From: Mycobacterium sp. URHB0044
GTDB taxonomy: Bacteria > Actinomycetota > Actinomycetes > Mycobacteriales > Mycobacteriaceae
Direction of reading: 5' to 3'
NCBI RefSeq assembly: GCF_000620625.1
Contig: NZ_KK211157.1
Coordinates: 62,001-126,000, forward strand
DNA length: 64,000 nucleotides
The translations under genes and the position numbers were made by a program. The notes beneath the pieces were generated by a model that saw only the letters and a program-made list of their open reading frames with translations, did not search any database and had not been told where the DNA came from. Position 1 is the stretch's first letter, and every line of letters starts with the position of its first letter. This document shows positions 31,123-39,137 of this stretch, in pieces.

Positions 31123-31938
31123 TCACAGGGCGAACAGGCACGCGACGGCTTTGGTCTCGTCGCCGACCGCATATGTGAGCGTTCTAACAGTGCGATCCGC
31201 CAGCGCCGGACCGAACACATCGGTCGATCCCGCCGGATGCACGTGGCTGATGATCTCGAGCTTCTCCCCCAGCGCCACCGGCAGATCGTGCTCGATGGTC
31301 ACGCGCAGCGGCGCTGCCAGCAGCTCGGGATGGTTGTACAGATAGTCCTCGACGACGCTCCAATAGACGGAGTTGTTCATGTGATCGAAGATGTCGATGT
31401 CGCTGACCCGGACGGGGTATTCGCGGATCTCGTTGGCGTCGTCGCGGCCGCCGGCCTTGAGGTACGCCTTCCACCGCAACCGGTCGACGGTCGTGGTCCG
31501 TTGCAACCCGGCGATGAAGTCGTCGGAGATGCGTGCCGGCCCCTGCGTCTCGCGGTTGATGTTGATCCAGAAGGCCTCGGACTCGATCAACCCGCCCTTG
31601 CGACCGTCGATGCGGACCCGCATCTCGCACCACCGGTTCGAGGTTCCCGAGCACCACCGCCGCAGCCGCAGCATGTCCTGGAATGCGATTGGCCTGACCA
31701 TGTCGATCATCGTGCGACGGACGATCCACAGCGGATGCGTCTCCTCGAAACCGAGCTCGCGCAGATGGTCCGAACCGATGTCCTGAATGTGCCGGGTGGC
31801 GGCGTCCAAGCGCAGCCTGCCCTCGCGGTCGACGTCGGCCACCCGCAACGGCCACTGCACGTCGAAGACGTCGGGGTGCGGGTCGGGCACGGGCATCATG
31901 ACCTTCGCCAGGCCAGTTGCTTCACTGCTGGTAGTCAC
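31123..31938 (-). CDS. Acyl-ACP thioesterase-like protein (Rv0466-type)
   Basis: A 271-residue double hot-dog protein of the FatA/FatB acyl-ACP thioesterase family. The first domain includes LRLDAATRHIQDIGSDHLRE and LWIVRRTMIDMVRPI; the second includes YPVRVSDIDIFDHMNNSVYW, in which the Asp/His/Asn triplet DHMNN is the catalytic-type element. Family members release fatty acids from ACP. I prefer the GTG at 31938 because the longer GTG at 31956 adds residues not expected in the family. It is divergent from ramB by 77 bases and shares the region upstream of icl. Confidence 0.87.
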   Translation of the reverse strand: MTTSSEATGLAKVMMPVPDPHPDVFDVQWPLRVADVDREGRLRLDAATRHIQDIGSDHLRELGFEETHPLWIVRRTMIDMVRPIAFQDMLRLRRWCSGTSNRWCEMRVRIDGRKGGLIESEAFWININRETQGPARISDDFIAGLQRTTTVDRLRWKAYLKAGGRDDANEIREYPVRVSDIDIFDHMNNSVYWSVVEDYLYNHPELLAAPLRVTIEHDLPVALGEKLEIISHVHPAGSTDVFGPALADRTVRTLTYAVGDETKAVACLFAL

Positions 31939-32015
31939 GAATTCCGATCCTGCCACAGGCTTTCCGGTGCCAATGATGCAAAGCAGTTCTTCACACCGTT
32001 GTTATCCTGGTTGAC

Positions 32016-33440
32016 GTGGCAAAAACCTTCGTCGGATCGCGGGTTCGCCAGCTCCGCGGTGAGCGCGGGCTCAGCCAGGCCGCGCTGGCGCAGATGCTGG
32101 ACATCTCCCCGAGCTACCTCAATCAGATCGAGCACGACGTGCGCCCGTTGACCGTCGCGGTGCTGTTGCGGATCACGGAGGTGTTCGGCGTCGACGCCAC
32201 GTTCTTCGCCTCCCAGGACGACACCCGTTTGGTCGCCGAACTCCGCGAACTGACGATGGATCGCGACCTCGGCATCGACATCGACCTGTCCGAGGTCGCC
32301 GAGCTCGTCAGCGCGCACCCAGCCGTCGCCCGCGCGATCGTCAACCTGCACCGGCGCTACCGCCTCACCACCACCCAGTTGGCCGCCGCGACCGAGGACC
32401 GGTACTCCGACGGAAGTGGCTCGAGCTCTGGGTCGGGGGCCATCTCGATGCCGCACGAGGAAGTCCGCGACTACTTCTACGAGCGGCAGAACTACCTGGA
32501 CGAACTCGACACCGCCGCCGAGGATCTGACCGTTCGGATGCGCATGCATCGCGCCACCTTGGCCGGCGAGCTCGCCGACAGGCTGACCAGAGTCCACGGC
32601 GTGCACGTCATCCGAACCGACCTTGGCGACACCGTGTTGCACCGGTACGACCCCGAGACCAGGAAGCTCGAGATCGCCAGTCACCTCTCCTCGGGCCAGT
32701 ACGTCTTCAAGCTCGCCACCGAACTGGCCTATCTGGAGTTCGGCGATCTCATCGACGCCAAGGTGGCCGAGGGCATGTTCACCAGCGACGAGTCGCGCAC
32801 GCTGGCCCGCCTCGGATTGGCCAACTACTTCGCGGCCGCGATGGTGCTGCCGTATCGGCAGTTTCACGACGTCGCCGAGAAGTTTCGCTACGACGTGGAA
32901 CGGCTGTCGGCGTTCTACTCGGTCAGCTACGAAACCGTCGCGCACCGCCTTTCCACGTTGCAACGTCCCTCGATGCGCGGCGTACCGCTCTCGTTCGTGC
33001 GCGTCGACCGCGCGGGCAACATGTCGAAGCGCCAGTCCGCCACCGGTTTTCACTTCTCCTCCAGCGGCGGTACCTGTCCATTGTGGAACGTCTACGAGAC
33101 GTTCGCCAACCCCGGCAAGATCCTGGTTCAGGTTGCCCAGATGCCCGACGGCAGGAACTACATGTGGGTGGCCCGCACCGTCGAACGGCGCGCTTCGCGC
33201 TATGGTCAGCCGGGTAAGACGTTCGCGATCGGGCTGGGCTGCGAGCTTCGGCACGCACACCGCCTGGTCTATTCGGAGGGGCTCGACTTGTCTGGTGAGA
33301 TCGCCACACCGATCGGGGCGGGTTGCCGGGTCTGCGAACGCGACAACTGCCCACAGCGCGCCTTCCCGGCGCTGGGCCGTGCGCTGGACCTCAACGAGCA
33401 CCGCAGCACGGTGTCGCCCTATCTGGTGAAGCAGTCGTGA
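32016..33440 (+). CDS. ramB: Transcriptional regulator RamB (XRE + degenerate ImmA/IrrE-like + DUF2083)
   Basis: RamB represses acetate and glyoxylate-shunt genes in Corynebacterium and controls icl1 in M. tuberculosis. The 474-residue protein has an N-terminal HTH (VRQLRGERGLSQAALAQMLD then SPSYLNQIEHDVRPLT), a middle part with ImmA-like folding where the metal motif HEXXH is replaced by TELAY, and a C-terminal DUF2083 short-chain fatty acyl regulator domain with a cysteine cluster GCRVCERDNCPQRAFP that could bind metal. TATCCT lies 7 bases before the GTG, so the mRNA is probably leaderless. A TTTGC-like site (31973-31989) in the divergent gap suggests autoregulation. Confidence 0.92.
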   Translation: MAKTFVGSRVRQLRGERGLSQAALAQMLDISPSYLNQIEHDVRPLTVAVLLRITEVFGVDATFFASQDDTRLVAELRELTMDRDLGIDIDLSEVAELVSAHPAVARAIVNLHRRYRLTTTQLAAATEDRYSDGSGSSSGSGAISMPHEEVRDYFYERQNYLDELDTAAEDLTVRMRMHRATLAGELADRLTRVHGVHVIRTDLGDTVLHRYDPETRKLEIASHLSSGQYVFKLATELAYLEFGDLIDAKVAEGMFTSDESRTLARLGLANYFAAAMVLPYRQFHDVAEKFRYDVERLSAFYSVSYETVAHRLSTLQRPSMRGVPLSFVRVDRAGNMSKRQSATGFHFSSSGGTCPLWNVYETFANPGKILVQVAQMPDGRNYMWVARTVERRASRYGQPGKTFAIGLGCELRHAHRLVYSEGLDLSGEIATPIGAGCRVCERDNCPQRAFPALGRALDLNEHRSTVSPYLVKQS

Positions 33441-33982
33441 TGAGCGCGCCCCCACGCATCCCGCCCGGTGGCTTCAAGGAACTCGGGCCGGTCAACTGGG
33501 CCATTGCCAAGCTCGGCGCCCGCGGCATCCGCGCGCCAAAGTTCCACCTGTTCAACGTGCTCGGCCAACACCGCCTGCTGTTCCTCGCGTGGCTACCGTT
33601 CTCCGGCTACCTGCTGTACGCGGGCAAGCTATCCCGCCGCGACGCCGAGATCGTGATCCTGCGCGTCGGGCATCTCCGCGGCTCCGAGTACGAGCTCCAG
33701 CAGCACCGGCGGTTGGCGCGCAGCCGCGGCCTGGACGCCGACACCCAGGCCAAGATCTTCGAGGGTCCCGACGCCGAGGGGCTCACCGAGCGTGAGCGGG
33801 CACTCATCACCGCCACCGACGAGTTCGTGGTCACGCGGTCGATGTCCCCCGAGACGTGGGCGACGCTTTCACAGCACTTCGATCGCAAGCAGTTGATCGA
33901 ATTCTGCACTCTGGCAGGGCAATACGACGCTCTTGCCGCGACCATGGCGACGCTGCGGATCCCGCTGGACTTCCCGGACTAG
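33440..33982 (+). CDS. AhpD-like / carboxymuconolactone decarboxylase family protein (Rv0464c-type)
   Basis: The 180-residue helical protein carries one CMD domain: SRRDAEIVILRVGHLRGSEY then ELQQHRRLAR, matching the helix and ExxxxH pattern of this family, and a second helix pair ERERALITATDEFV. The redox CxxC of true AhpD is absent, so peroxidase-partner activity is unlikely. The ATG at 33440 overlaps the ramB stop as TGATG; a longer frame inside ramB is not credible. Translation is coupled to RamB. Function unknown, possibly lactone decarboxylation or dehydration. Confidence 0.82.
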   Translation: MSAPPRIPPGGFKELGPVNWAIAKLGARGIRAPKFHLFNVLGQHRLLFLAWLPFSGYLLYAGKLSRRDAEIVILRVGHLRGSEYELQQHRRLARSRGLDADTQAKIFEGPDAEGLTERERALITATDEFVVTRSMSPETWATLSQHFDRKQLIEFCTLAGQYDALAATMATLRIPLDFPD

Positions 33983-33991
33983 CGGTCGGCC

Positions 33992-34261
33992 CTAGAGGTA
34001 CGTCACGCCGAGCACGCTCACGGTCAGCAGCACTGGGGCGACGGGCAGGCCCCACAGGAACGCCGCCTTGGCGGTTGCCTTGCGCTTGTAAGACCGCCAC
34101 CCGAGCAGACCGAGGGGCACGGCGAGCACCAGGCAGACGGCCGAGATGACCAGCACCCAGACGTTGACGGTCGTGGTCGCGACCGCGAAGTTGATGGCAA
34201 TCAGCCACAGGATGTGACCGGTGATCAGCCCGCCGAGACCGGCGACGACGACGGCTCTCAA
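33992..34261 (-). CDS. Small membrane protein (Rv0463-type)
   Basis: The 89-residue protein has three hydrophobic segments: AVVVAGLGGLITGHILWLIA, VNVWVLVISAVCLVLAVPLG and FLWGLPVAPVLLTVSVLGVT, with a basic loop RSYKRKATAK between two of them. The most natural start is a TTG at 34261 that overlaps the lpd stop as TTGA; a longer frame inside lpd is less likely. It therefore follows lpd in one transcript. No function is known. Confidence 0.65.
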   Translation of the reverse strand: MRAVVVAGLGGLITGHILWLIAINFAVATTTVNVWVLVISAVCLVLAVPLGLLGWRSYKRKATAKAAFLWGLPVAPVLLTVSVLGVTYL

Positions 34262-35652
34262 AAGTTGATCATGTGTCCGACGAGGCCGTGGAAGCATTCC
34301 TGCAACGCCTCGGACATCGTGGGGTGAGTGTGCACGTTGCGGGCCAGCTCATTGGCGGTGAGATCCCACTTCTGCGCCAGCGTGAGCTCGGGCAGCAGCT
34401 CGGACACGTCGTGCCCGATCAGGTGACCACCGAGCAGCTCGCCGTACTTGGCATCGGCGATCAGCTTGACGAAGCCGCTGGGGTCGCCGACGCCGTGCGC
34501 CTTGCCATTCGCGGTGAACGGGAACTTCGCGACCTTGACGTCGTAGCCCTCGTCGCGGGCCTGCTGCTCGGTGAGCCCGAAGCTGGCCACCTGCGGCTGG
34601 CAGAACGTGGCGCGAGGCAACATCCGGTAGTCGCCGAGCGGCAGAGTCTCTGCGCCGGCGATGGTTTCGGCTGCGACGACGCCCTGCGCCTCGGCGACGT
34701 GGGCGAGTTGCAGCAGCCCGGTGACGTCACCGATGGCGTAGATGTGCGGCACGTTGGTGCGCAGGTAGTCGTCGACGCCGATGGCCTTGCGCTCGGTGAG
34801 CTGCACGCCCGCCTTGTCCAGGCCGAAGCCTTCGACGTTGGGCGCGAAGCCGATGGCCTGCAGCACCTTGTCTGCCTTGAGCTCCTCGGACTTGCCGTCC
34901 TTGCTGACCTTCACGACGACCTGGCCGCCGTCGTCGTTGATCGACTCGACCTTGGTGCCCGTGAGGATCTTGACGCCGAGCTTCTTGAACTGCTTCTCGA
35001 TCTCCTTGGAGACCTCGGCGTCCTCGTTGGGCAGGGCGCGGGGCAGGAATTCGACGATCGTGACGTCGACGCCGTAGTTCTTGAGCACGTAGCCGAACTC
35101 CATGCCGATCGCGCCTGCACCGGCGATGACGATCGAACTCGGCAGGTCGCGGGCGAGGATCTGCTCTTCGTAGGTGACGACGTTCTCCGACAACGACGTG
35201 CCGGGCACCAACCGGGTGCTGCTGCCGGTGGCGATGATGGCGTTGTCGAAGGTGACCTTGTCGGTGCCGCCCTCGTTGAGGTCGACCTCGAGCGTGTGAT
35301 CGTCGGTGAACTTGCCGTACCCGTGGATCTCGGTGATCTTGTTCTTCTTCATCAAGAAGTGCACGCCCGCGACGCGGCCGTCGGCCACCTTGCGGCTGCG
35401 GTCGAAGGCGACCCCGTAGTCGAAGGTCGCCTCGCCACTGATGCCGAACTGCTTGGCTTCCTTCGTGAAGATGTGCGCCAGCTCGGCATTGCGGAGCAGC
35501 GCCTTCGACGGGATGCAGCCGACATTGAGGCACACGCCGCCCCAATACTTCGGCTCGACGATGGCGGTGTTCAGCCCGAGCTGGGCGGCACGAATGGCCG
35601 CGACGTATCCACCGGGGCCGGCTCCAAGAACGACGACGTCATAGTGAGTCAC
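34258..35652 (-). CDS. lpd: Dihydrolipoamide dehydrogenase
   Basis: Lpd is the E3 flavoprotein that reoxidises dihydrolipoyl groups of pyruvate, 2-oxoglutarate and branched-chain dehydrogenase complexes and, in mycobacteria, supports the peroxiredoxin system with DlaT. The 464-residue protein has the FAD motif VVVLGAGPGGYVAAIRAAQL, the redox disulfide GGVCLNVGCIPSKALL, the NAD motif IVIAGAGAIGMEFGYVLKNY, FAD site YAIGDVTGLLQLAHVAEAQG and the catalytic His-Glu pair HTHPTMSEAL. TAGGGT lies 6 bases before the GTG, indicating a leaderless mRNA. It follows two small membrane-protein genes upstream. Confidence 0.98.
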   Translation of the reverse strand: MTHYDVVVLGAGPGGYVAAIRAAQLGLNTAIVEPKYWGGVCLNVGCIPSKALLRNAELAHIFTKEAKQFGISGEATFDYGVAFDRSRKVADGRVAGVHFLMKKNKITEIHGYGKFTDDHTLEVDLNEGGTDKVTFDNAIIATGSSTRLVPGTSLSENVVTYEEQILARDLPSSIVIAGAGAIGMEFGYVLKNYGVDVTIVEFLPRALPNEDAEVSKEIEKQFKKLGVKILTGTKVESINDDGGQVVVKVSKDGKSEELKADKVLQAIGFAPNVEGFGLDKAGVQLTERKAIGVDDYLRTNVPHIYAIGDVTGLLQLAHVAEAQGVVAAETIAGAETLPLGDYRMLPRATFCQPQVASFGLTEQQARDEGYDVKVAKFPFTANGKAHGVGDPSGFVKLIADAKYGELLGGHLIGHDVSELLPELTLAQKWDLTANELARNVHTHPTMSEALQECFHGLVGHMINF

Positions 35653-35682
35653 GCCCCCACCCTAATGGGCGCCGCGCTGGTG

Positions 35683-36138
35683 CTAGCGATCGATCCATTC
35701 AAAGACGTAGGCACCGTAGAGCGCCGCCGCGGCGGCGGTCGAGGCCAGCGGAGCGGACATCAGCGCAATGGCGGCGGCGGAGACCAGCGGCTTGTTCTGC
35801 ACCATCGCGGCGAGCAGTGCGGCAACCGTCGTGACGGTCAGATAGACCAGCACGACGAACACCGGCCAGGTCTTGTCCATCGACTGGAACCACCACTCGT
35901 AGAGCGCCAGGCCGGCGACGGCGGCGACCGTCCAGACGCCCGACGTCATCAACGCGAACGTCCAGCGCTTCAGGTACTGGTAGGTGCCGGGCACCTGCGC
36001 GGGCGGGACGAACGCCGGTAGTGGTTCCGATTGGGGTTCGACCGGCTCCGTCGCGCTGATCGGCTGCGCCTCGATGAGACCGGTATCGAACAGCGGCGCC
36101 CAGTTCGCGGTGGGTGGGCCGGTATCGACCTCAGGCAC
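35683..36138 (-). CDS. Membrane protein (Rv0461-type)
   Basis: A 151-residue protein with about 55 residues of hydrophilic, Pro/Glu-rich N-terminus and three or four hydrophobic helices (FALMTSGVWTVAAVAGLALY, VFVVLVYLTVTTVAALLAAM and PLVSAAAIALMSAPLAS region). No catalytic motif is seen. Its start overlaps the end of the upstream small membrane-protein gene by 8 bases, so the pair is co-translated. It sits between that gene and lpd, the same order as Rv0460-Rv0461-lpdC in M. tuberculosis as I recall it. Confidence 0.78.
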   Translation of the reverse strand: MPEVDTGPPTANWAPLFDTGLIEAQPISATEPVEPQSEPLPAFVPPAQVPGTYQYLKRWTFALMTSGVWTVAAVAGLALYEWWFQSMDKTWPVFVVLVYLTVTTVAALLAAMVQNKPLVSAAAIALMSAPLASTAAAAALYGAYVFEWIDR

Positions 36139-36409
36139 CGGACACCACCTGGATCGCGACCAGTGAGCCGAACCATCCCGGGGCGAGGGCCAGCACGAAT
36201 GCGCCCATCATGGTGATCCAGCGTCGGCCCGAGAAGAGGATGACCAGCATGCCGATGGCGATCGGCACACCGACGACGACCGCGACGACCACGTCGGGGC
36301 GGATGGTCGCCGTCACCACGAGCGTCGAGGCAATGCCTGCGATCATGCCGACCGCGACGCCGACCAGCATCGCGCTGGTCAACAGCCACGCCCGTGGGAG
36401 CGGTATCAC
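36131..36409 (-). CDS. Small membrane protein (Rv0460-type)
   Basis: A 92-residue protein that is almost entirely hydrophobic, with three predicted membrane helices: WLLTSAMLVGVAVGMIAGIA, DVVVAVVVGVPIAIGMLVIL and ITMMGAFVLALAPGWFGSLV. The start is a GTG preceded by AAGGGA and, further up, TACCGT, so either a ribosome site or a leaderless start could operate. It overlaps the next membrane-protein gene. Function unknown. Confidence 0.72.
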   Translation of the reverse strand: MIPLPRAWLLTSAMLVGVAVGMIAGIASTLVVTATIRPDVVVAVVVGVPIAIGMLVILFSGRRWITMMGAFVLALAPGWFGSLVAIQVVSGA

Positions 36410-36434
36410 TCCCTTACGGTAACGCCGCGATCGT

Positions 36435-36935
36435 CTATTGGGCCTGCACGCTTGCGGCGTGCCGCGTGGGTATCGGGCAGGCGTCTTCGGCCTCGGCGAC
36501 GACGTGCGTGCCCGTGTCGCTCGGTCGTTCGCCCGCCGCGTACCGTTCGCCGGTCACGGGCGGGTGGTCGGCCAGCTCGGCGTTCTCCGCCTCGGTGAAC
36601 GCGCGGCCGCGGGACAGGAATCGCTTGCCCTCGGGCGCTTCGAGGCTGAACCCGCCGCCGCGCCCGGGGACGACGTCGATCACCAGCTGGGTGTGCTTCC
36701 ACGCGTCGAACTGCGGGCCCGAGATCCATACCGGCACGCCGTCGCCGATGTCGAGGATCGACAGCAGCACGTCGCGGTCACCGACGATGAAGTCGCCGTC
36801 GGGGTAACACATCGGGGACGAGCCGTCGCAGCAGCCGCCGGACTGGTGGAACATCAGGGCGCCGTGGCGGCCCTGCAGCAGACGCAGGAGGTCGGCGGCG
36901 GCCGCGGTGATCAGTGCCCTGCTCGGAGTGGTCAC
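36435..36935 (-). CDS. DUF779 family protein (Rv0459-type)
   Basis: The 166-residue protein matches DUF779: MFHQSGGCCDGSSPMCYPDG is the family signature with three cysteines, and GPQFDAWKHTQLVIDVVPGR follows, then a variable C-terminal tail with one more cysteine. DUF779 genes usually sit next to an aldehyde dehydrogenase gene, and in M. tuberculosis the partner is Rv0458; here no such gene is adjacent. GGGAGG lies 8 bases before the GTG. The gene is divergent from the prolyl oligopeptidase. The function is unknown, though a role in aldehyde handling is suggested by its usual neighbour. Confidence 0.85.
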   Translation of the reverse strand: MTTPSRALITAAAADLLRLLQGRHGALMFHQSGGCCDGSSPMCYPDGDFIVGDRDVLLSILDIGDGVPVWISGPQFDAWKHTQLVIDVVPGRGGGFSLEAPEGKRFLSRGRAFTEAENAELADHPPVTGERYAAGERPSDTGTHVVAEAEDACPIPTRHAASVQAQ

Positions 36936-36992
36936 CGGAGCTGCCTCCCTTCGAGGTGTGTAACACCGCTCACAGTACGCGCGACCGCCACA

Positions 36993-39002
36993 ATGGCTGC
37001 TGTGGATTCAGACCCGTACCTGTGGCTAGAGGACATCACCGGCGACGACGCCCTGGAGTGGGTGGAGGCGCACAACGAGCCAACGCTGGCAGAGCTCGGG
37101 GGCGACCGCTTCGAGCAGATGCGCGCCGAGGCGCTGGAGGTGCTCGACACCGACAGCCGCATCCCCTATGTGCGGCGCCGAGGCGAGCACCTGTACAACT
37201 TCTGGCGCGACGCGGCCAACCCCCGCGGAGTGTGGCGGCGAACCACGCTCGACAGCTACCGCACGGACGAACCCGTGTGGGAGGTCGTGATCGACGTCGA
37301 CGCGCTGGCGGCCGAGGACGGCGAGAACTGGGTGTGGGCGGGCGCCGACGTCATCGAACCCGACCTCACCCTGGCGCTCATTGGGTTGTCGCGCGGCGGT
37401 TCCGACGCCACCGTGGTTCGCGAATTCGACATGCGGACAGGCCAATTCGTGACCGGCGGCTTCGAGCTGCCGGAGGCCAAGACCGACGTCACCTGGCAGG
37501 ACTCCGACACCGTCATCGTGGGAACCGACTTCGGACCCGACTCGCTGACGGAGTCGGGTTATCCGCGCATCGCGAAGCGCTGGCGGCGCGGACAGCCGCT
37601 GGCCGAGGCGGAGACGCTGTTCGCCGGTGAGGCGTCCGACGTCAGCGTGGGCGCCGGCTTCGATCCCACGCCGGGTTTCGAACGCCTGTTGGTGTCGCGA
37701 TCGTTGGACTTCTTCAACCGCGAACGCTACGAACTCCGCGGCGGCGAGCTGATCAAGATCGACGTCCCCACCGACGCGGGGACGTCGATCCACCGCGAGT
37801 GGCTGCTGATCCGGCCCCGCAGCGACTGGACGGTGGGTTCGACGACGTATGCCACCGGCTCCCTCCTGGCCGCCAAGTACGACGACTTCCTCTCCGGGAC
37901 AGTCGAACTGACGCCGGTCTTCGAGCCCGACGAGCACACCAGCTTGGAGTCCTACACGTGGACCCGTGACCGGCTGGTGCTGGTCACGCTGGTCGACGTG
38001 GTCAGCCGCGTGGAAGTCGCGACACCAGGCACCTGGCTGCGCGAACCGGTCGCCGGCATCCCGCCCAACACCAACACCGTGATCGTCGACGCCGACGAGT
38101 ACGGCGACGAGATCTTCCTGGACTCCAGCGGCTTCGACACGCCGTCGCGGCTGCTCTGGGGCCATGCCGGCGACGAGGTGACCGAGATCAAGAGTGCACC
38201 CGCGTTCTTCGACGCCTCCGACATCGAGGTGACGCAGCACTTCGTCGCGTCGGCCGACGGCACCATGATCCCGTACTTCGTCGTGGGACACCGCAATTCG
38301 TCAGGGCCGGGCAAGACGCTGCTCGGCGGTTACGGCGGATTCGAGAACTCGAACACTCCCGGTTACGGCGGGGTGCTCGGGAGGCTGTGGCTGGCTCGGG
38401 GCGGCACGTACGTCATGGCCAACATCCGCGGCGGCGGCGAGTACGGGCCACGCTGGCACACCCAGGCGATGCGTGAGGGCCGCCATCTCGTCGACGAGGA
38501 CTTCTCCGCGGTGGCACGGGACCTCGTCGACCGGGGCATCACCACCGTCGAGCAGCTCGGCGCTCAGGGCGGCAGCAACGGCGGCCTGTTGATGGGCATC
38601 ATGCTGACGAAGTACCCGGAGCTGTTCGGTGCGTTGGTGTGCAGTGTGCCGTTGCTCGACATGAAGCGCTACCACCTGTTGCTCGCCGGGGCGTCGTGGG
38701 TGGCGGAGTACGGCGACCCGGACAACCCGGACGATTGGGAGTTCATCTCCAAGTACTCCCCGTATCAACATGTTTCGGCGGAGCGCCGCTATCCACCGGT
38801 GTTGATCACCACCTCGACGCGCGACGACCGCGTGCATCCGGGCCACGCGCGCAAGATGACCGCGGCGCTGGAGGAGGCTGGGCAGCCGGTGCTCTACTAC
38901 GAGAACGTCGAGGGCGGGCACGCGGGCGCGGCCGACAATGCCCAGACCGCGTTCCGGTCGGCGCTGATCTACGAGTTCCTGCACCGGACGCTCGGCTCCT
39001 AG
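36993..39002 (+). CDS. Prolyl oligopeptidase family serine peptidase (Rv0457c-type, S9A)
   Basis: Family S9A enzymes cut short peptides after proline or basic residues in the cytoplasm. The 669-residue protein has an N-terminal beta-propeller (about residues 60-400) and a C-terminal alpha/beta hydrolase domain. The nucleophile elbow is AQGGSNGGLLMGIML, the aspartate lies in TSTRDDRVHPGHARK and the histidine in VEGGHAGAADN. WLEDITGDDALEWVEAHN is a typical prolyl-peptidase opening. I take the ATG at 36993; the longer frame upstream overlaps the DUF779 gene. The length matches family S9A. Confidence 0.93.
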   Translation: MAAVDSDPYLWLEDITGDDALEWVEAHNEPTLAELGGDRFEQMRAEALEVLDTDSRIPYVRRRGEHLYNFWRDAANPRGVWRRTTLDSYRTDEPVWEVVIDVDALAAEDGENWVWAGADVIEPDLTLALIGLSRGGSDATVVREFDMRTGQFVTGGFELPEAKTDVTWQDSDTVIVGTDFGPDSLTESGYPRIAKRWRRGQPLAEAETLFAGEASDVSVGAGFDPTPGFERLLVSRSLDFFNRERYELRGGELIKIDVPTDAGTSIHREWLLIRPRSDWTVGSTTYATGSLLAAKYDDFLSGTVELTPVFEPDEHTSLESYTWTRDRLVLVTLVDVVSRVEVATPGTWLREPVAGIPPNTNTVIVDADEYGDEIFLDSSGFDTPSRLLWGHAGDEVTEIKSAPAFFDASDIEVTQHFVASADGTMIPYFVVGHRNSSGPGKTLLGGYGGFENSNTPGYGGVLGRLWLARGGTYVMANIRGGGEYGPRWHTQAMREGRHLVDEDFSAVARDLVDRGITTVEQLGAQGGSNGGLLMGIMLTKYPELFGALVCSVPLLDMKRYHLLLAGASWVAEYGDPDNPDDWEFISKYSPYQHVSAERRYPPVLITTSTRDDRVHPGHARKMTAALEEAGQPVLYYENVEGGHAGAADNAQTAFRSALIYEFLHRTLGS

Positions 39003-39068
39003 CCCAGCTCGCTTGCCCCCAGCGTCAGATGGGCACCAAACGCCCCACTGGCCGGACCAATGGTGGAA

Positions 39069-39115
39069 TTGCCCAGCTGTCAGCGACTTTCGCGAAGTCG
39101 CTGATAGGTGGGCAA
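39069..39115. other. Long symmetric hairpin in a convergent gap
   Basis: Between the peptidase stop (39002) and the oxidoreductase stop (39138) lies a 47-base palindromic structure: TTGCCCA (39069-39075) pairs with TGGGCAA (39109-39115), and TCAGCGACTT (39080-39089) pairs with AAGTCGCTGA (39095-39104), separated by a symmetric 4+4 internal loop around a TCGCG apex. It lies where a bidirectional terminator would be expected, but there is no U-run typical of one, and the two-part stem is unusual. Confidence 0.7.
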
Positions 39116-39137
39116 AAGGGGTGCGCCTGGTTCCGGC

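Noticed and set aside
34273..36021. A 582-codon open frame on the + strand opposite lpd
   Set aside because: Lpd on the other strand has every family motif; the + frame is compositionally biased and runs across three genes.
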